Origin: Allobosea sp. BK604
GTDB taxonomy: Bacteria > Pseudomonadota > Alphaproteobacteria > Rhizobiales > Beijerinckiaceae
DNA length: 64,000 bases
NCBI RefSeq assembly: GCF_004341515.1
Contig: NZ_SLZF01000006.1
Location: forward strand, 62,001 to 126,000
Direction of reading: 5' to 3'
Shown: in pieces, positions 34,862 to 43,317 of the stretch
Layout: each line of letters begins with the position of its first letter
Numbering within the stretch: position 1 is the stretch's first letter
Program-made: the position numbers and the translations under genes
The notes under the pieces: model-generated
Seen by the model: the letters and a program-made list of their open reading frames with translations, nothing else
Database searches by the model: none
What the model was told of the DNA's origin: nothing

Positions 34862-35647
34862 TCAGATGCTCTGGATGAGGCCGCCGTCCACGCGGACGAT
34901 CGAGCCGGTGACGTAGGACGCCTTCGCGCTCGCCAGGAAGGCGACGACATCGGCGTATTCCTGCGGGTCGCCATAGCGGCCGGCGGGGATGGTGCTGGTG
35001 CTTTCGGCCGAGACCTCCTCGGTGCTGCGGCCTTCGCGCTTGGCCTTCTGCTCGTCGAGGAAGGTGATGCGCTTGGTCGCGATGCGGCCGGGCACGACGA
35101 CATTGCAGGTGACGCCGTCGCGGGCGACCTCGCGCGCCAGCGTCTTCGACCAGCCGACGAGGCTGGCGCGCAACGCGTTGGAGACGCCGAGATTGGGGAT
35201 CGGCGCGACGACGCCGGAGGAGGCAGAGGTGACGACCCGGCCCCAGCGGCGGGCGCGCATGCCGGGCAGGACACGGTCGGTGATGGCGATGACCGAGAGC
35301 ACCATGGCGCGGAAGCTGCCCTCCCAGAGCGCCGGGTCCTGGCCGGCGGCCGGCGTCGGCGGCGGGCCACCAGTGTTGTTGACGAGGATGTCGATGCCGC
35401 CATGGCGCGCCTCGATGCCGGCGACATGGGCGTCGATCGAGGCGAGATCGGCGAGGTCCCAGGCGAGCGCCTCGGCCGTGCCGCCGGCGGCGGTGATCGC
35501 GGCCGCGGTCGCCTGCGCCGCCTCGAGATTGATGTCGGCGGCGACGACGCGCGCGCCCTCCTGCGCCAGGCTGCGGGCGATCGCGCCGCCCAGGCCGCCG
35601 CCCGCGCCGAAGACGAGCGCCGTCTTGCCGTCTATTCCAAAATTCAT
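34862..35647 (-). CDS. Atypical SDR family oxidoreductase (YxxxK replaced)
   Basis: 261 aa. Cofactor motif GAGGGLGGAIARSLA with VVAADIN after strand 2 (NAD-type), NNTGG, and a C-terminal GSIVRVDGGLI. The catalytic region reads SASSGVVAPIPNLGVSNALR: aligned by the following WSKTLA helix, the Y-x-x-x-K pair is replaced by S-x-x-x-R. So it may bind NAD(P) without ordinary SDR chemistry, or use another mechanism. Follows the enolase-superfamily gene and precedes the RraA-like gene by 10 bp. Confidence 0.85.
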   Translation of the reverse strand: MNFGIDGKTALVFGAGGGLGGAIARSLAQEGARVVAADINLEAAQATAAAITAAGGTAEALAWDLADLASIDAHVAGIEARHGGIDILVNNTGGPPPTPAAGQDPALWEGSFRAMVLSVIAITDRVLPGMRARRWGRVVTSASSGVVAPIPNLGVSNALRASLVGWSKTLAREVARDGVTCNVVVPGRIATKRITFLDEQKAKREGRSTEEVSAESTSTIPAGRYGDPQEYADVVAFLASAKASYVTGSIVRVDGGLIQSI

Positions 35648-35698
35648 CGCTTTGGTCCCATGGGCAGGCCGCGTCGGGCGGGAGAGGAGGCTCTCCCG

Positions 35699-36811
35699 TC
35701 AGACCGGCGTGTTGAATTCCTTGATCAGCCCGTCCTTGGGCCAGAGCCCGGTGCCGGGCCTGGTCGAGACATGGAGGAAGCCGTCGACGGGCTGCGGCAC
35801 CTCCTCGAAGATGGCGTTGTAGGCCATCCATTTGTGGAAATGGTACTCGACCAGCGTGCCGTTCATCAGGCCGGCCTGGAGCGCGACATTGTGCGGGCCG
35901 GCGCCGTTGCCGTGGCTGATCGGCTTGTTGAAGGCCTTGGCCATGCCGGCGATGCGGATGCCGGCGGTATAGCCGCCATCATTGTTGACATTGGGCTGCA
36001 CGATATCGACCGCGCCGGCGATGAGCTGGTCGCGGATCGAATATTTGGCGTTCTCGGCGATCGCCATCGGGATGCTGGTCTTGGCCTTGAGCTCGAGCAT
36101 CAGGCGGGGGTCGTTGTCGAGCAGCGGCTCCTCGAAGAAGGCGATGTCGAGATCGCGGCACATCTCGCAGAGGCGGATCGCCTGGATCGCGGTCATGCGG
36201 GCATTGCCGTCCATGGCGATCTTGACGTTCGGACCGACCGCGTCGCGCATCGCCTTCATGCGGATATAGTCGTCATCCGGGTCCGGCACCGTCTGGCGGC
36301 CGACCGTGTTCTTCAAGTGGGTGTTGCCGAGCGCGACGAGGTGCTTCGACTCGGCCGCGAGTTCCTCGACGCTGTAGACCGGCGCCCCGCCATAGGCGGC
36401 GCCATGGGTGATGTAGACCGGGATCTTGTCGAAGGCGCCGCCGATGAGGTGATGGACCGAGCGTCCGCAGGCCTTGCCCTTGATGTCCCAGAGCGCGATG
36501 TCGATCATCGCCAGGCCGCTGACCAGCGAGCGGCCGAGATCGCGATGGGCGAAGATGAACTGCTTCCAGAGCTTGTAGTTGATCCGCTCGATCAGGACCG
36601 GGTCCTCGCCGATCAGCACCGGCTGGACGTAGCGGTTGATGAAATTGACGATGATCGGGTGGGCGTAGCCGCCCATCGCCCAGCCGACGAGCCCATCGTC
36701 GGTCTCGATCTCGACCATGATCGCCTGCTCGACATTCGGCAGCTTGCGGAAGGGCGGCGGCGTGATCGGGATATTGGTGAGGTGATAGGCCTGGACGCGG
36801 GCGATCTTCAT
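35699..36811 (-). CDS. Mandelate racemase/enolase superfamily enzyme
   Basis: 370 aa. N-terminal capping domain (to about 125) with VEIETDDGLVGWA and SGLAMIDIALWDIKGKACG, then the barrel with metal ligands Asp in KIAMDGNARM, Glu in FFEEPLLD and Glu in AIAENAKYS, and a His in ISHGNGAGPHN. At the KxK site only the first Lys is kept (THLKNTVG). Such enzymes dehydrate or isomerise aldonic and aldaric acids or their lactones. With uronate dehydrogenase and a lactonase nearby, a sugar-acid substrate is likely. Confidence 0.87.
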   Translation of the reverse strand: MKIARVQAYHLTNIPITPPPFRKLPNVEQAIMVEIETDDGLVGWAMGGYAHPIIVNFINRYVQPVLIGEDPVLIERINYKLWKQFIFAHRDLGRSLVSGLAMIDIALWDIKGKACGRSVHHLIGGAFDKIPVYITHGAAYGGAPVYSVEELAAESKHLVALGNTHLKNTVGRQTVPDPDDDYIRMKAMRDAVGPNVKIAMDGNARMTAIQAIRLCEMCRDLDIAFFEEPLLDNDPRLMLELKAKTSIPMAIAENAKYSIRDQLIAGAVDIVQPNVNNDGGYTAGIRIAGMAKAFNKPISHGNGAGPHNVALQAGLMNGTLVEYHFHKWMAYNAIFEEVPQPVDGFLHVSTRPGTGLWPKDGLIKEFNTPV

Positions 36812-36869
36812 GGGCTTGGCTTCCCGTAGCGAGGGGCGGAGATCGGGCTCTGGCGGCGATGCGGGGGCA

Positions 36870-37646
36870 TCAGCCGTTCCAGGCCAGGTGGCTGAAGAAG
36901 TCTCGCGTACGCTGCTCGCGCGGCGCCTCGAAGACCTGCCTGGGCACGCCCTCCTCGACGACGCGGCCCTTGTCGAAGACGACGACCCAGTTGCCGACGC
37001 GGCGCGCGAAGGTCATCTCATGGGTGACGACGATCATCGTCATGCCCTCCTCGGCGAGGCGCTTCATGACGTTGAGCACCTCGCCGACGGTCTCGGGATC
37101 GAGCGCCGAGGTCGGCTCGTCGAAGAGCATGACCTCCGGCTCCATGGCGAGGGCGCGGGCAATGGCGACGCGCTGCTGCTGGCCGCCGGACAGCTCGCTC
37201 GGATAGCTCGCCGCCTTGTCGCCGAGACCGACCTTGGCGAGCAGGGCCCGCGCCTTCTCCTCGGCAACGGCCTTGTCGGTGCCGAGCACGGTGCGCGGGC
37301 CGATGGCGACGTTCTCGAGCGCGGTCTTGTGCGGGAACAGCTCGAAATTCTGGAAGACCATGCCCATGCGCCGACGCACCGGGGCGGCGAGCGCGGGGGT
37401 CGGCAGGGTGCCGCCCTCGAAGACGATGCGCCCGCCCTCGATCGGCTCCAGCGCGTTGGTGCAGCGAAGCAGGGTCGACTTGCCGGAGCCGGACGGACCG
37501 ATCAGGCAGACGACCTCGCCCTGATGCACCTGGGCCGAGACGCCGTTCAGCGCGACGAAGCCGCCATAGCGCTTGACCACGTCCTCGTAGACGATGACCG
37601 GTGGCCGGTCGGCGCCGACGCGGGCGGCGTTGACGGGATCGGTCAT
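36870..37646 (-). CDS. Polar amino acid-type ABC transporter ATPase
   Basis: 258 aa. Walker A GPSGSGKSTLLR, signature LSGGQQQRVAIARA, Walker B VMLFDEPTSALDPE, switch His in VVTHEMTFARRV. High similarity in motif wording to GlnQ/HisP/ArtP proteins. Overlaps the permease stop by 4 bases. Confidence 0.93.
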   Translation of the reverse strand: MTDPVNAARVGADRPPVIVYEDVVKRYGGFVALNGVSAQVHQGEVVCLIGPSGSGKSTLLRCTNALEPIEGGRIVFEGGTLPTPALAAPVRRRMGMVFQNFELFPHKTALENVAIGPRTVLGTDKAVAEEKARALLAKVGLGDKAASYPSELSGGQQQRVAIARALAMEPEVMLFDEPTSALDPETVGEVLNVMKRLAEEGMTMIVVTHEMTFARRVGNWVVVFDKGRVVEEGVPRQVFEAPREQRTRDFFSHLAWNG

Positions 37647-38302
37647 TCCTTCACTCCGTAGCGCTTCTGCAGCCAGTCGACGAACTTCGCCTGGGGGAAG
37701 CCGAGGGCCCAGTAGATGACGGCGAGCGCCGTCAGGACTTCGAGGATGCGGTAGGTCTGTGAGCGCACCTGCATCGCGTTGTAGGCGAGGTCGCCGACCG
37801 CGATGACCGAGACCAGCGAGGTGTTCTTGAACAGCGAGACCCAGTTATTGGCGATCGCCGGGACGACGCGCGAGACCGCCTGGGGCAGGATGATCTTCAG
37901 GAAGGTCTGGCTGCGGGTCATGCCGAGCGCGAGACCCGCATTCCATTGCCCCTGCCGGATCGAGCTGACGCCGGCGCGGAAGGCCTCGGCATTATAGGCG
38001 GTGACCGAGAGCGCCAGCGCCAGCAGCCCGGTGGTGAAGGGCGGGATGTCGACGGCCGCGACGATCGGCAGGACGTAGAAGGTCCAGTAGACCAGCAGGA
38101 TCGCCGGCACGTTGCGGAAGAACTCGACATAGGCCGTGCCGAGGAAGGCGACCGGCGCGACTTGCGAGCGCCGCAGCAGCATGATCAGCACGCCGCCCGG
38201 CAGCGCGATCGCCATGGTCAGCACCGAGAGCAGGATCGTGGTGCCGACGCCGCTCAGGAAGGCGCCGCGATATTGCCAGAGGACGCTCCAGTCGTAGGTC
38301 AT
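37643..38302 (-). CDS. Polar amino acid-type ABC transporter permease (second)
   Basis: 219 aa, HisQM/GlnP type with about five helices. YVEFFRNVPAILLVYWTFYVLP and AYNAEAFRAGVSSIRQGQ with the EAA-like loop LGMTRSQTFLKIILPQA. Overlaps the ATPase gene and the first permease gene by 4 bases each. Confidence 0.92.
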   Translation of the reverse strand: MTYDWSVLWQYRGAFLSGVGTTILLSVLTMAIALPGGVLIMLLRRSQVAPVAFLGTAYVEFFRNVPAILLVYWTFYVLPIVAAVDIPPFTTGLLALALSVTAYNAEAFRAGVSSIRQGQWNAGLALGMTRSQTFLKIILPQAVSRVVPAIANNWVSLFKNTSLVSVIAVGDLAYNAMQVRSQTYRILEVLTALAVIYWALGFPQAKFVDWLQKRYGVKE

Positions 38303-38967
38303 GACCGCCCCAGATGCGCAAGGCGGCGGTAGATCCGGTCGACGCCGCGGGCCACGGGGAACATCAGGAGGAAGTAGACGACGAGCGCCACCGTATAGAC
38401 CTCGAGCGGGCGGAGGGATTGCGAGGAGACGACCTCGGAGGAGCGCATGAATTCAGGCACCGCGATCACGGCCGAGACGGCGGTCTCCTTGATCGTCATG
38501 GTCACGATCGTCGCGTAGGGCGGCAGCATGCGGATCGCGGCCTGGGGCAGCACGACCTGGCGGATCGCCTGGCCGGTCGTCATGCCGAGCGCCAGCGCCG
38601 CCCGCATCTGGCCGGTGCGGACCGACTCGATGCCGCCGCGCACGATCTCCGAGACATAGGAGCCGACATGGAAGGTCAGCGCGACGAAGGCCGCGATCAG
38701 CGGCGGCAAGGTGATGCCGACCGCGAGCGGGAAGGCGAAGAAGGTCCAGACCAGCACGACGAGCACCGGCACGGCGCGCATCGAGTCGACATAGAAGGTG
38801 AGCAGGACCCTGAGCCAGCGCGGCCCGTAGACCCGGCCGACGCCGACGAGCACCCCGAGGAGCGAGGCGGAGACGATGACGGCGGCGGCGAGGCCAAGCG
38901 TCACCGAAAGGCCGAGAGCCAGGAAGCGCCAGCTCTCGACAAGCGGCGAGAAATCGAATTCGAGCAC
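38299..38967 (-). CDS. Polar amino acid-type ABC transporter permease (first)
   Basis: 222 aa, HisQM/GlnP type. YVDSMRAVPVLVVLVWTFFAFP and SYVSEIVRGGIESVRTGQ, with the coupling loop ALGMTTGQAIRQVVLPQA. Pairs with the next gene. A full-length family A repeat lies between it and the binding-protein gene upstream. Confidence 0.92.
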   Translation of the reverse strand: MLEFDFSPLVESWRFLALGLSVTLGLAAAVIVSASLLGVLVGVGRVYGPRWLRVLLTFYVDSMRAVPVLVVLVWTFFAFPLAVGITLPPLIAAFVALTFHVGSYVSEIVRGGIESVRTGQMRAALALGMTTGQAIRQVVLPQAAIRMLPPYATIVTMTIKETAVSAVIAVPEFMRSSEVVSSQSLRPLEVYTVALVVYFLLMFPVARGVDRIYRRLAHLGRS

Positions 38968-38999
38968 TGGACCCTCGCCCCGAGCGGACGGCTACCAGA

Positions 39000-39100
39000 A
39001 GCATTTTCGAGCGAAGTGGAGACCGGTTCGCGTGAAGAAAATGCGTCAAAACAAATAGATAGAGAATTTTCGTGTTTCGGAGAAACGCGGAAATGCTCTG
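39000..39100. repeat. Dispersed intergenic repeat, family A copy 3 (inverted)
   Basis: Inverted relative to the copy at 34001: starts AGCATTTTCGAGCGAAGTGG and ends CGGAAATGCTCT. It separates the binding-protein gene from its permease genes inside one operon and could act as an intercistronic hairpin. Confidence 0.85.
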
Positions 39101-39109
39101 CGCTGCCGC

Positions 39110-39940
39110 CTACATCTTCTCGTTGATGACGCGCAGCTCTTCGGCCTTGAGCTTGTCGGTCATGCTGTCGGCGACCTTGCGCATCCAGTCGCGGTAGACG
39201 ACCTCGTTCTTGTTGACGGCGAGGCCGACCGGCTGCGACTTCTCGGTGCTGTCCTGGCAATTATTCTCCTTGGGCAGGACGGCGAGGCCCTTGACCTTCC
39301 GGTTGAGCGCGATCCAGGCGAAGGTGTTGACCGGAGCGGCATCGGCCCGGCGCGCGATGATCTCGTCGACAGGGACGACGTTCGAGGTGATCTGCCCGCG
39401 CTGCTTGGCCTTGGCGAAGCGCTCCTTGACCCAGGGCTCCTGCGCCGCGCCGACCAGATAGGCGACCGTCACGCTCGGATCGTTCAGGTCGTCGATGGAC
39501 TTCGCCTTGGCGAAGCGCTCGTTCGAGGCCAGCCCGAACATGCACAGGCTCTGCTTGGTGTAGAGCACGAAATCGACCACCGCGAGGCGCTCCGGCGTCT
39601 CGGCGACGGGCGCAAGCGTGAGATCGACCTGATTGGTCGGCAGCACCGGGATCTTGGTGTCGTTGCTGACCGCGACCTCCTGGATCTTCACGCCGAGCAG
39701 CCGGGCATATTCATTCGCCAGCACCCAGGCCGGCCCTTCCCAGCGCTGGCCGCCGCCGGTCGTGTTCTCGAACAGCCAGGGCGGGTTCGCCAGCATGCCG
39801 ACGCGCAGCACGCCGGACTTGCGGATGGCGTCGACACGCGGGCTTTCGCCCGGCTTCGGCGGCTCCTGCGCCAGCGCGGCCGAGGTCAGGCCGGCGACGG
39901 CGAGCGAGAGCAATAGCTTGGACCACGTCGTGGAACGCAT
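39110..39940 (-). CDS. ABC transporter substrate-binding protein (family 3)
   Basis: 276 aa from ATG 39940, with GGGGAGG upstream. Signal peptide MRSTTWSKLLLSLAVAGLTS ending near ALAQ. SGVLRVGMLANPPWLFENT and LGVKIQEVAVSNDTKIPVL, with LTLAPVAETPERLAVVDFV, are typical of SBP_bac_3 proteins. Binds the substrate of the downstream transporter; the catabolic neighbours suggest an organic or sugar acid rather than an amino acid. Confidence 0.9.
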   Translation of the reverse strand: MRSTTWSKLLLSLAVAGLTSAALAQEPPKPGESPRVDAIRKSGVLRVGMLANPPWLFENTTGGGQRWEGPAWVLANEYARLLGVKIQEVAVSNDTKIPVLPTNQVDLTLAPVAETPERLAVVDFVLYTKQSLCMFGLASNERFAKAKSIDDLNDPSVTVAYLVGAAQEPWVKERFAKAKQRGQITSNVVPVDEIIARRADAAPVNTFAWIALNRKVKGLAVLPKENNCQDSTEKSQPVGLAVNKNEVVYRDWMRKVADSMTDKLKAEELRVINEKM

Positions 39941-40029
39941 CGAAATCCTCCCCTTGAGAGCATGGGCAGGGCTCATCGTCCCCACCTCTTGTCGTGTTGA
40001 CGCAGAGTATGGTGGCCGGGAAATCGATC

Positions 40030-40047
40030 GGTCAACCTATGCTGACC
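40030..40047. promoter_or_regulatory. Inverted repeat between divergent binding-protein and udh genes
   Basis: GGTCA (40030-40034) and TGACC (40043-40047) with an 8-base spacer, in the 220-bp divergent region. Possible operator for the LysR regulator encoded at 41857. Short arms, so tentative. Confidence 0.35.
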
Positions 40048-40160
40048 TACCTTCTGAACATCATAAAAAGTAATGTCCCGCGCTGTACTTCCTCCGCTAG
40101 ATTTGCCGGGACAATGCCCCGTCCGTGCCCCGTTTCGGGGCTCCGCAAAGAGGTCCCGGC

Positions 40161-41000
40161 ATGCTCCGCTCCATCCTGCTCACCGGCGCCGCAGGCGCGC
40201 TCGGCCGCCGGCTGCGCCCCGCCCTGCGCCAGGGCTTCGCGCAGCTGCGTCTCTCCGACATCGCGCCGGTGGAGGAGGCAGAGGAGAACGAGGAGATCGT
40301 GCCCTGCGACCTGCGCGATGCCGAGGCCGTGGAGCGGCTCGTCTCCGGGATGGATGCGATCGTGCATTTCGGCGGCTCGCTCAGCCGCAACGACTGGGGC
40401 AGCGTGATGGAGGTCAACATCGCCGGCACCTACAATCTCTACGAGGCGGCGCGGCGGCAGGGCGTTCTGCGCGTGGTCTATGCCAGCAGCAACCATGTCA
40501 TCGGCATGTATCCGCGCAGCGAGCAGATCGATCTCGACGCGCCGCTGCGGCCGGACAGCCTCTACGGCGTCAGCAAATGCTTCGGCGAGTCGCTCTCGCG
40601 CTACTACTGGGACAAATACGGCATCGAGAGCGCCTGCCTGCGCATCGGCTCGGCGCTGGCCAGGCCGAATGACGAGCGCTCGCTCGCGACCTGGCTGAGC
40701 TATGACGATCTCGACCAGCTCGTGCTGCGCTGCCTGACGACGCCGCATCTCGGCTGGACGGCCCTCTACGGCGTCTCCGACAATGACCGCTCCTGGTGGG
40801 ACAATGGCAAGGCCGGCTATGTCGGCTTCCGCCCGCACGACAATGCCGAGGATTTCGCGGCGGAGGTCGCAGGCTCCGCCTCGGCGCTCGATCCGGCCGA
40901 CCCCGCCCTGTTCTTCCAGGGCGGCGCGCGTTCCTCGCATGATTATGTCGACGAGGCCGCCCGCGCCAAGGCGCGGCGCGAGCGTCAGGCGAAGCCGTAG
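40161..41000 (+). CDS. udh: Uronate dehydrogenase (NAD-dependent epimerase family)
   Basis: 279 aa from ATG 40161, with AGAGG upstream. TGAAGALGRRL at residues 8-18 binds NAD; the active-site segments ASSNHVIGMYP (Ser110) and LYGVSKCFGE (Tyr135, Lys139) and WWDNGKAGYVGFRPHDNAE match the pattern I know for bacterial uronate dehydrogenases, which oxidise glucuronate or galacturonate to the aldaro-lactone. A little longer than the usual ~265 residues. The 3' end overlaps the convergent amidohydrolase gene by 16 bases. Confidence 0.8.
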   Translation: MLRSILLTGAAGALGRRLRPALRQGFAQLRLSDIAPVEEAEENEEIVPCDLRDAEAVERLVSGMDAIVHFGGSLSRNDWGSVMEVNIAGTYNLYEAARRQGVLRVVYASSNHVIGMYPRSEQIDLDAPLRPDSLYGVSKCFGESLSRYYWDKYGIESACLRIGSALARPNDERSLATWLSYDDLDQLVLRCLTTPHLGWTALYGVSDNDRSWWDNGKAGYVGFRPHDNAEDFAAEVAGSASALDPADPALFFQGGARSSHDYVDEAARAKARRERQAKP

Positions 41001-41854
41001 AGCTTCGCCGGGTTGTCGACGAGGATGCGCCGACGCAGGCCCGCATCGGGCAGCCAGGAGAGGAACTCCTCGAACTGCGCCGCATCATCCGGCTTGTTGC
41101 CGACCGGAAAGCGCGGGTGCGGCCAGTTCAGGCCCCAGACCAGCCTGTCGGCATGCGCCTGCGCCAGCGTCCGCACGCGCAGCGCCACCTCGGACCAGTC
41201 GCTGCCGCCCTCGCCAAGGCCATAATAGAGCGCCGAGAGCTTGAGCCAGACCTTGCCGGTATCGAGCAGGGCGAGCAGCGCCTTGAAGGCGGGGCCCTCG
41301 ATGCCGTCACCCAGCGGCAGGCGGCCGAGATGGTCGATCACCACCTGCGTCGGCAGGGCGTCGATCACCGCCGGCCAGTTGGCGATGTCGCGGCCGTCGC
41401 CCTGGATCTGCAGGTGCCAGCCCAGCGGCGCGACGCGGCGCGCGATGGCCGGGGCCTCGGCAAGGCCGAGCGTGCCGGGCTCGGTCGTCATGACCCGCAG
41501 GCCCCTCACCCCGGCCGCCGCCAGCTCGCGAAGCTCCTGGTCCGGGGTATCGGGCGCGACGATGGCGATGCCGCGCGCATTCTGTGCGCCCGTCTCGGCC
41601 ATGGCCGCCAGCATGGCGCTGTGGTCGGTCCGATAGGCGAGCGGCTGGACGAAGACCGTGCGGGTGACGCCGAGCCTGGCGCAGACCGCTCGGTAGTCGG
41701 CGAGCGTCCATTCCGGCGAATTGTCGCCCGGCGGCAGCGGGAACCGGTCATAAGGCCCATAGATATGCATGTGGCAGTCGCAGACCGGCCCGAGCGCCCG
41801 CGCCGCGGCGGCCTGTTTCAGCATCGTCAGGTCAGTCATCGTCAGGTCAGTCAT
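40985..41854 (-). CDS. Amidohydrolase family lactonase (COG3618-like)
   Basis: 289 aa. The metal-site HxH is in VCDCHMHIYGP, with VIDHLGRLPL and a C-terminal WGLNWPHPRF and ILVDNPAKLYGF, as in 2-pyrone-4,6-dicarboxylate lactonase and aldarolactone lactonases. With Udh it would hydrolyse the lactone product. The start is odd: a 15-bp unit is repeated twice (41822-41851), giving three in-frame ATGs (41854, 41839, 41824) and an N-terminus MTDLTMTDLTM. It follows the LysR stop by 2 bases. Confidence 0.82.
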   Translation of the reverse strand: MTDLTMTDLTMLKQAAAARALGPVCDCHMHIYGPYDRFPLPPGDNSPEWTLADYRAVCARLGVTRTVFVQPLAYRTDHSAMLAAMAETGAQNARGIAIVAPDTPDQELRELAAAGVRGLRVMTTEPGTLGLAEAPAIARRVAPLGWHLQIQGDGRDIANWPAVIDALPTQVVIDHLGRLPLGDGIEGPAFKALLALLDTGKVWLKLSALYYGLGEGGSDWSEVALRVRTLAQAHADRLVWGLNWPHPRFPVGNKPDDAAQFEEFLSWLPDAGLRRRILVDNPAKLYGFA

Positions 41855-41856
41855 GG

Positions 41857-42741
41857 TCAGCGCGTTCCATCATCCCAGCCGGTCGTGCGGACCTCGTCCA
41901 TGAAGGCCCGGATCAGCCGCGAGCGCGGCGAGTTCCTGAGCCAGACCAGGCCGATGCGCCGGCCCAGCACCGAGCCGGGCAGGCGCAATTTGTTCAGGGC
42001 GAGCCCCTCCGGCCAGGGCGGCGACCAGTCCGGCACGAGCGAGACGCCGAGGCCGCGATCGACCAGCACCGCGATCGCATCGAGCGCGTCGAGCTCGAAA
42101 CGCTCCTTCGGCCGGATGCGGACCTTGCGCAAATAGGCATCGCCATAGCGCCCGCCCCAATGGTTGCGGTCATAGCGGATGAAGGGCTCGTGCCGCAGGA
42201 TATCCTTGACCCCGGTGCGCTTCAGTGCGGCCGGCGTGATCAGCACCAGCGGCTCCTCGCGGAACATCTGCCAGCCACAGGTCTTCGGCAGCGCGAAGGG
42301 CGGCTCGACGACCACGGCCGCGTCGATATCGCCGCCGAGGACATCGGCATAGAGGTTCTTGGAGGTGCCGGGCACGACATAGAGCTCGAGATTCTCGTAG
42401 CGGGCCGAGAGACCTTGCAAGACGTCCGGCAGGATGCCGGTCAGCGCCGAGGAGATCGCCCCCAGCCTGAGCTCGCCGGTGATGCCCTCCCCGGCCGCCA
42501 GCGCCCTGAGATCGCGGACCTCGCGCAGGAACAGGCGCGCCCGCACCAGGATAGCGGCGCCGGCCTCGGTCGGCTGAACGGTGCGGCCGGTGCGGGCGAG
42601 CAGGCGCACGCCGAGTTCCTGTTCGAGCGCCCGGATGCGCTGCGCCAATGCAGCCGGCGTCAGGTTCAGACGCCGCGCGGCCTCTGCCAACGAGCCGCTT
42701 TCGACAACGGTCGTGAAGCTTTCGAGGAAGCGCGTATCCAT
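41857..42741 (-). CDS. LysR family transcriptional regulator
   Basis: 294 aa. Winged helix: FLESFTTVVESGSLAEAARRL and LTPAALAQRIRALEQELGVRL; effector domain with LRLGAISSALTGILPDVLQ. It is first in a two-gene unit with the lactonase and probably governs the sugar-acid locus. The preferred start ATG 42741 lies 20 bp from a repeat. Confidence 0.9.
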   Translation of the reverse strand: MDTRFLESFTTVVESGSLAEAARRLNLTPAALAQRIRALEQELGVRLLARTGRTVQPTEAGAAILVRARLFLREVRDLRALAAGEGITGELRLGAISSALTGILPDVLQGLSARYENLELYVVPGTSKNLYADVLGGDIDAAVVVEPPFALPKTCGWQMFREEPLVLITPAALKRTGVKDILRHEPFIRYDRNHWGGRYGDAYLRKVRIRPKERFELDALDAIAVLVDRGLGVSLVPDWSPPWPEGLALNKLRLPGSVLGRRIGLVWLRNSPRSRLIRAFMDEVRTTGWDDGTR

Positions 42742-42761
42742 CCCGCCCTTTTAGCCTATCG

Positions 42762-42869
42762 GCCCGAAAAGTGGATTGCAGCTTTCGGAACATGCCGTTG
42801 CGCAAACAGGAAGCTGGATCATCGGACCGGATGGCGAACCGGTGTCCACTTCGCTCGAAAATGCTCTAG
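42762..42869. repeat. Composite repeat: family B copy 2 joined to partial family A copy 4
   Basis: 42762-42834 matches family B (TATCGGCCCGAAAAGTGG ... AAGCTGGATCATCGGACCGG) and runs directly into the 3' half of family A (GCGAACCGGTGTCCACTTCG ... GAAAATGCTCTAG, 42835-42869). The CTAG end provides the stop codon of the MerR gene. Confidence 0.8.
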
Positions 42870-43315
42870 CCTCTCCGCGCGGGCTTGGGCATCGCCGCGC
42901 GCCCTGGAGATTTGGCGGCAGCGCGCCTGCTCGTCGCCGTCGTCAGGAGCTTGCGGAAGTTCGGACATTCCAGATGCGACGGAGCGGGACAATCTGCGAC
43001 GTGCCGGAGCATGTCCCGCAGCATCCGCAAATCCAGGATCTGCCGCTCCAGCTCATCGGCGCGGACATGCAGCTGCCCGCGCGGGATCTCGGGCCGCCCG
43101 TCCCGGCCGAACATGGCGGCGATCTCGACCAGGGAGAAGCCCGCCGCCTTGCCGAGGCTGACGAGCTGGAGCTTCAGCAGGACATCGCCGTCGAACTGGC
43201 GGCGCAGGCCATGCCGCCCGAGGGAGCGGATCAGGCCGATCTCCTCGTAATAGCGCAGTGTCGAGGGCGGCACGCCGGAACGCTCAGCGACCTCGCCAAT
43301 GTCCAGAACACGCAT
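42866..43315 (-). CDS. MerR family transcriptional regulator
   Basis: 149 aa from ATG 43315, with GAGG upstream; the frame extends to 43372 but over the promoter. Winged helix: LDIGEVAERSGVPPSTLRYYEEIGLI, followed by RRQFDGDVLLKLQLVSLGKAAGFSL and a dimerisation helix. The effector end has two cysteines (ADCPAPSHLECPNFRKLL), possibly metal- or redox-sensing. Stop codon TAG (42866-42868) lies in the repeat end. Divergent from an MFS exporter whose promoter has the stretched spacer used by MerR activators. Confidence 0.9.
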   Translation of the reverse strand: MRVLDIGEVAERSGVPPSTLRYYEEIGLIRSLGRHGLRRQFDGDVLLKLQLVSLGKAAGFSLVEIAAMFGRDGRPEIPRGQLHVRADELERQILDLRMLRDMLRHVADCPAPSHLECPNFRKLLTTATSRRAAAKSPGRAAMPKPARRG

Positions 43316-43317
43316 GC

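Noticed and set aside
34433..36829. 798-codon open frame on the plus strand
   Set aside because: Antisense to the RraA-like, SDR and enolase-superfamily genes, all of which have clear family motifs.
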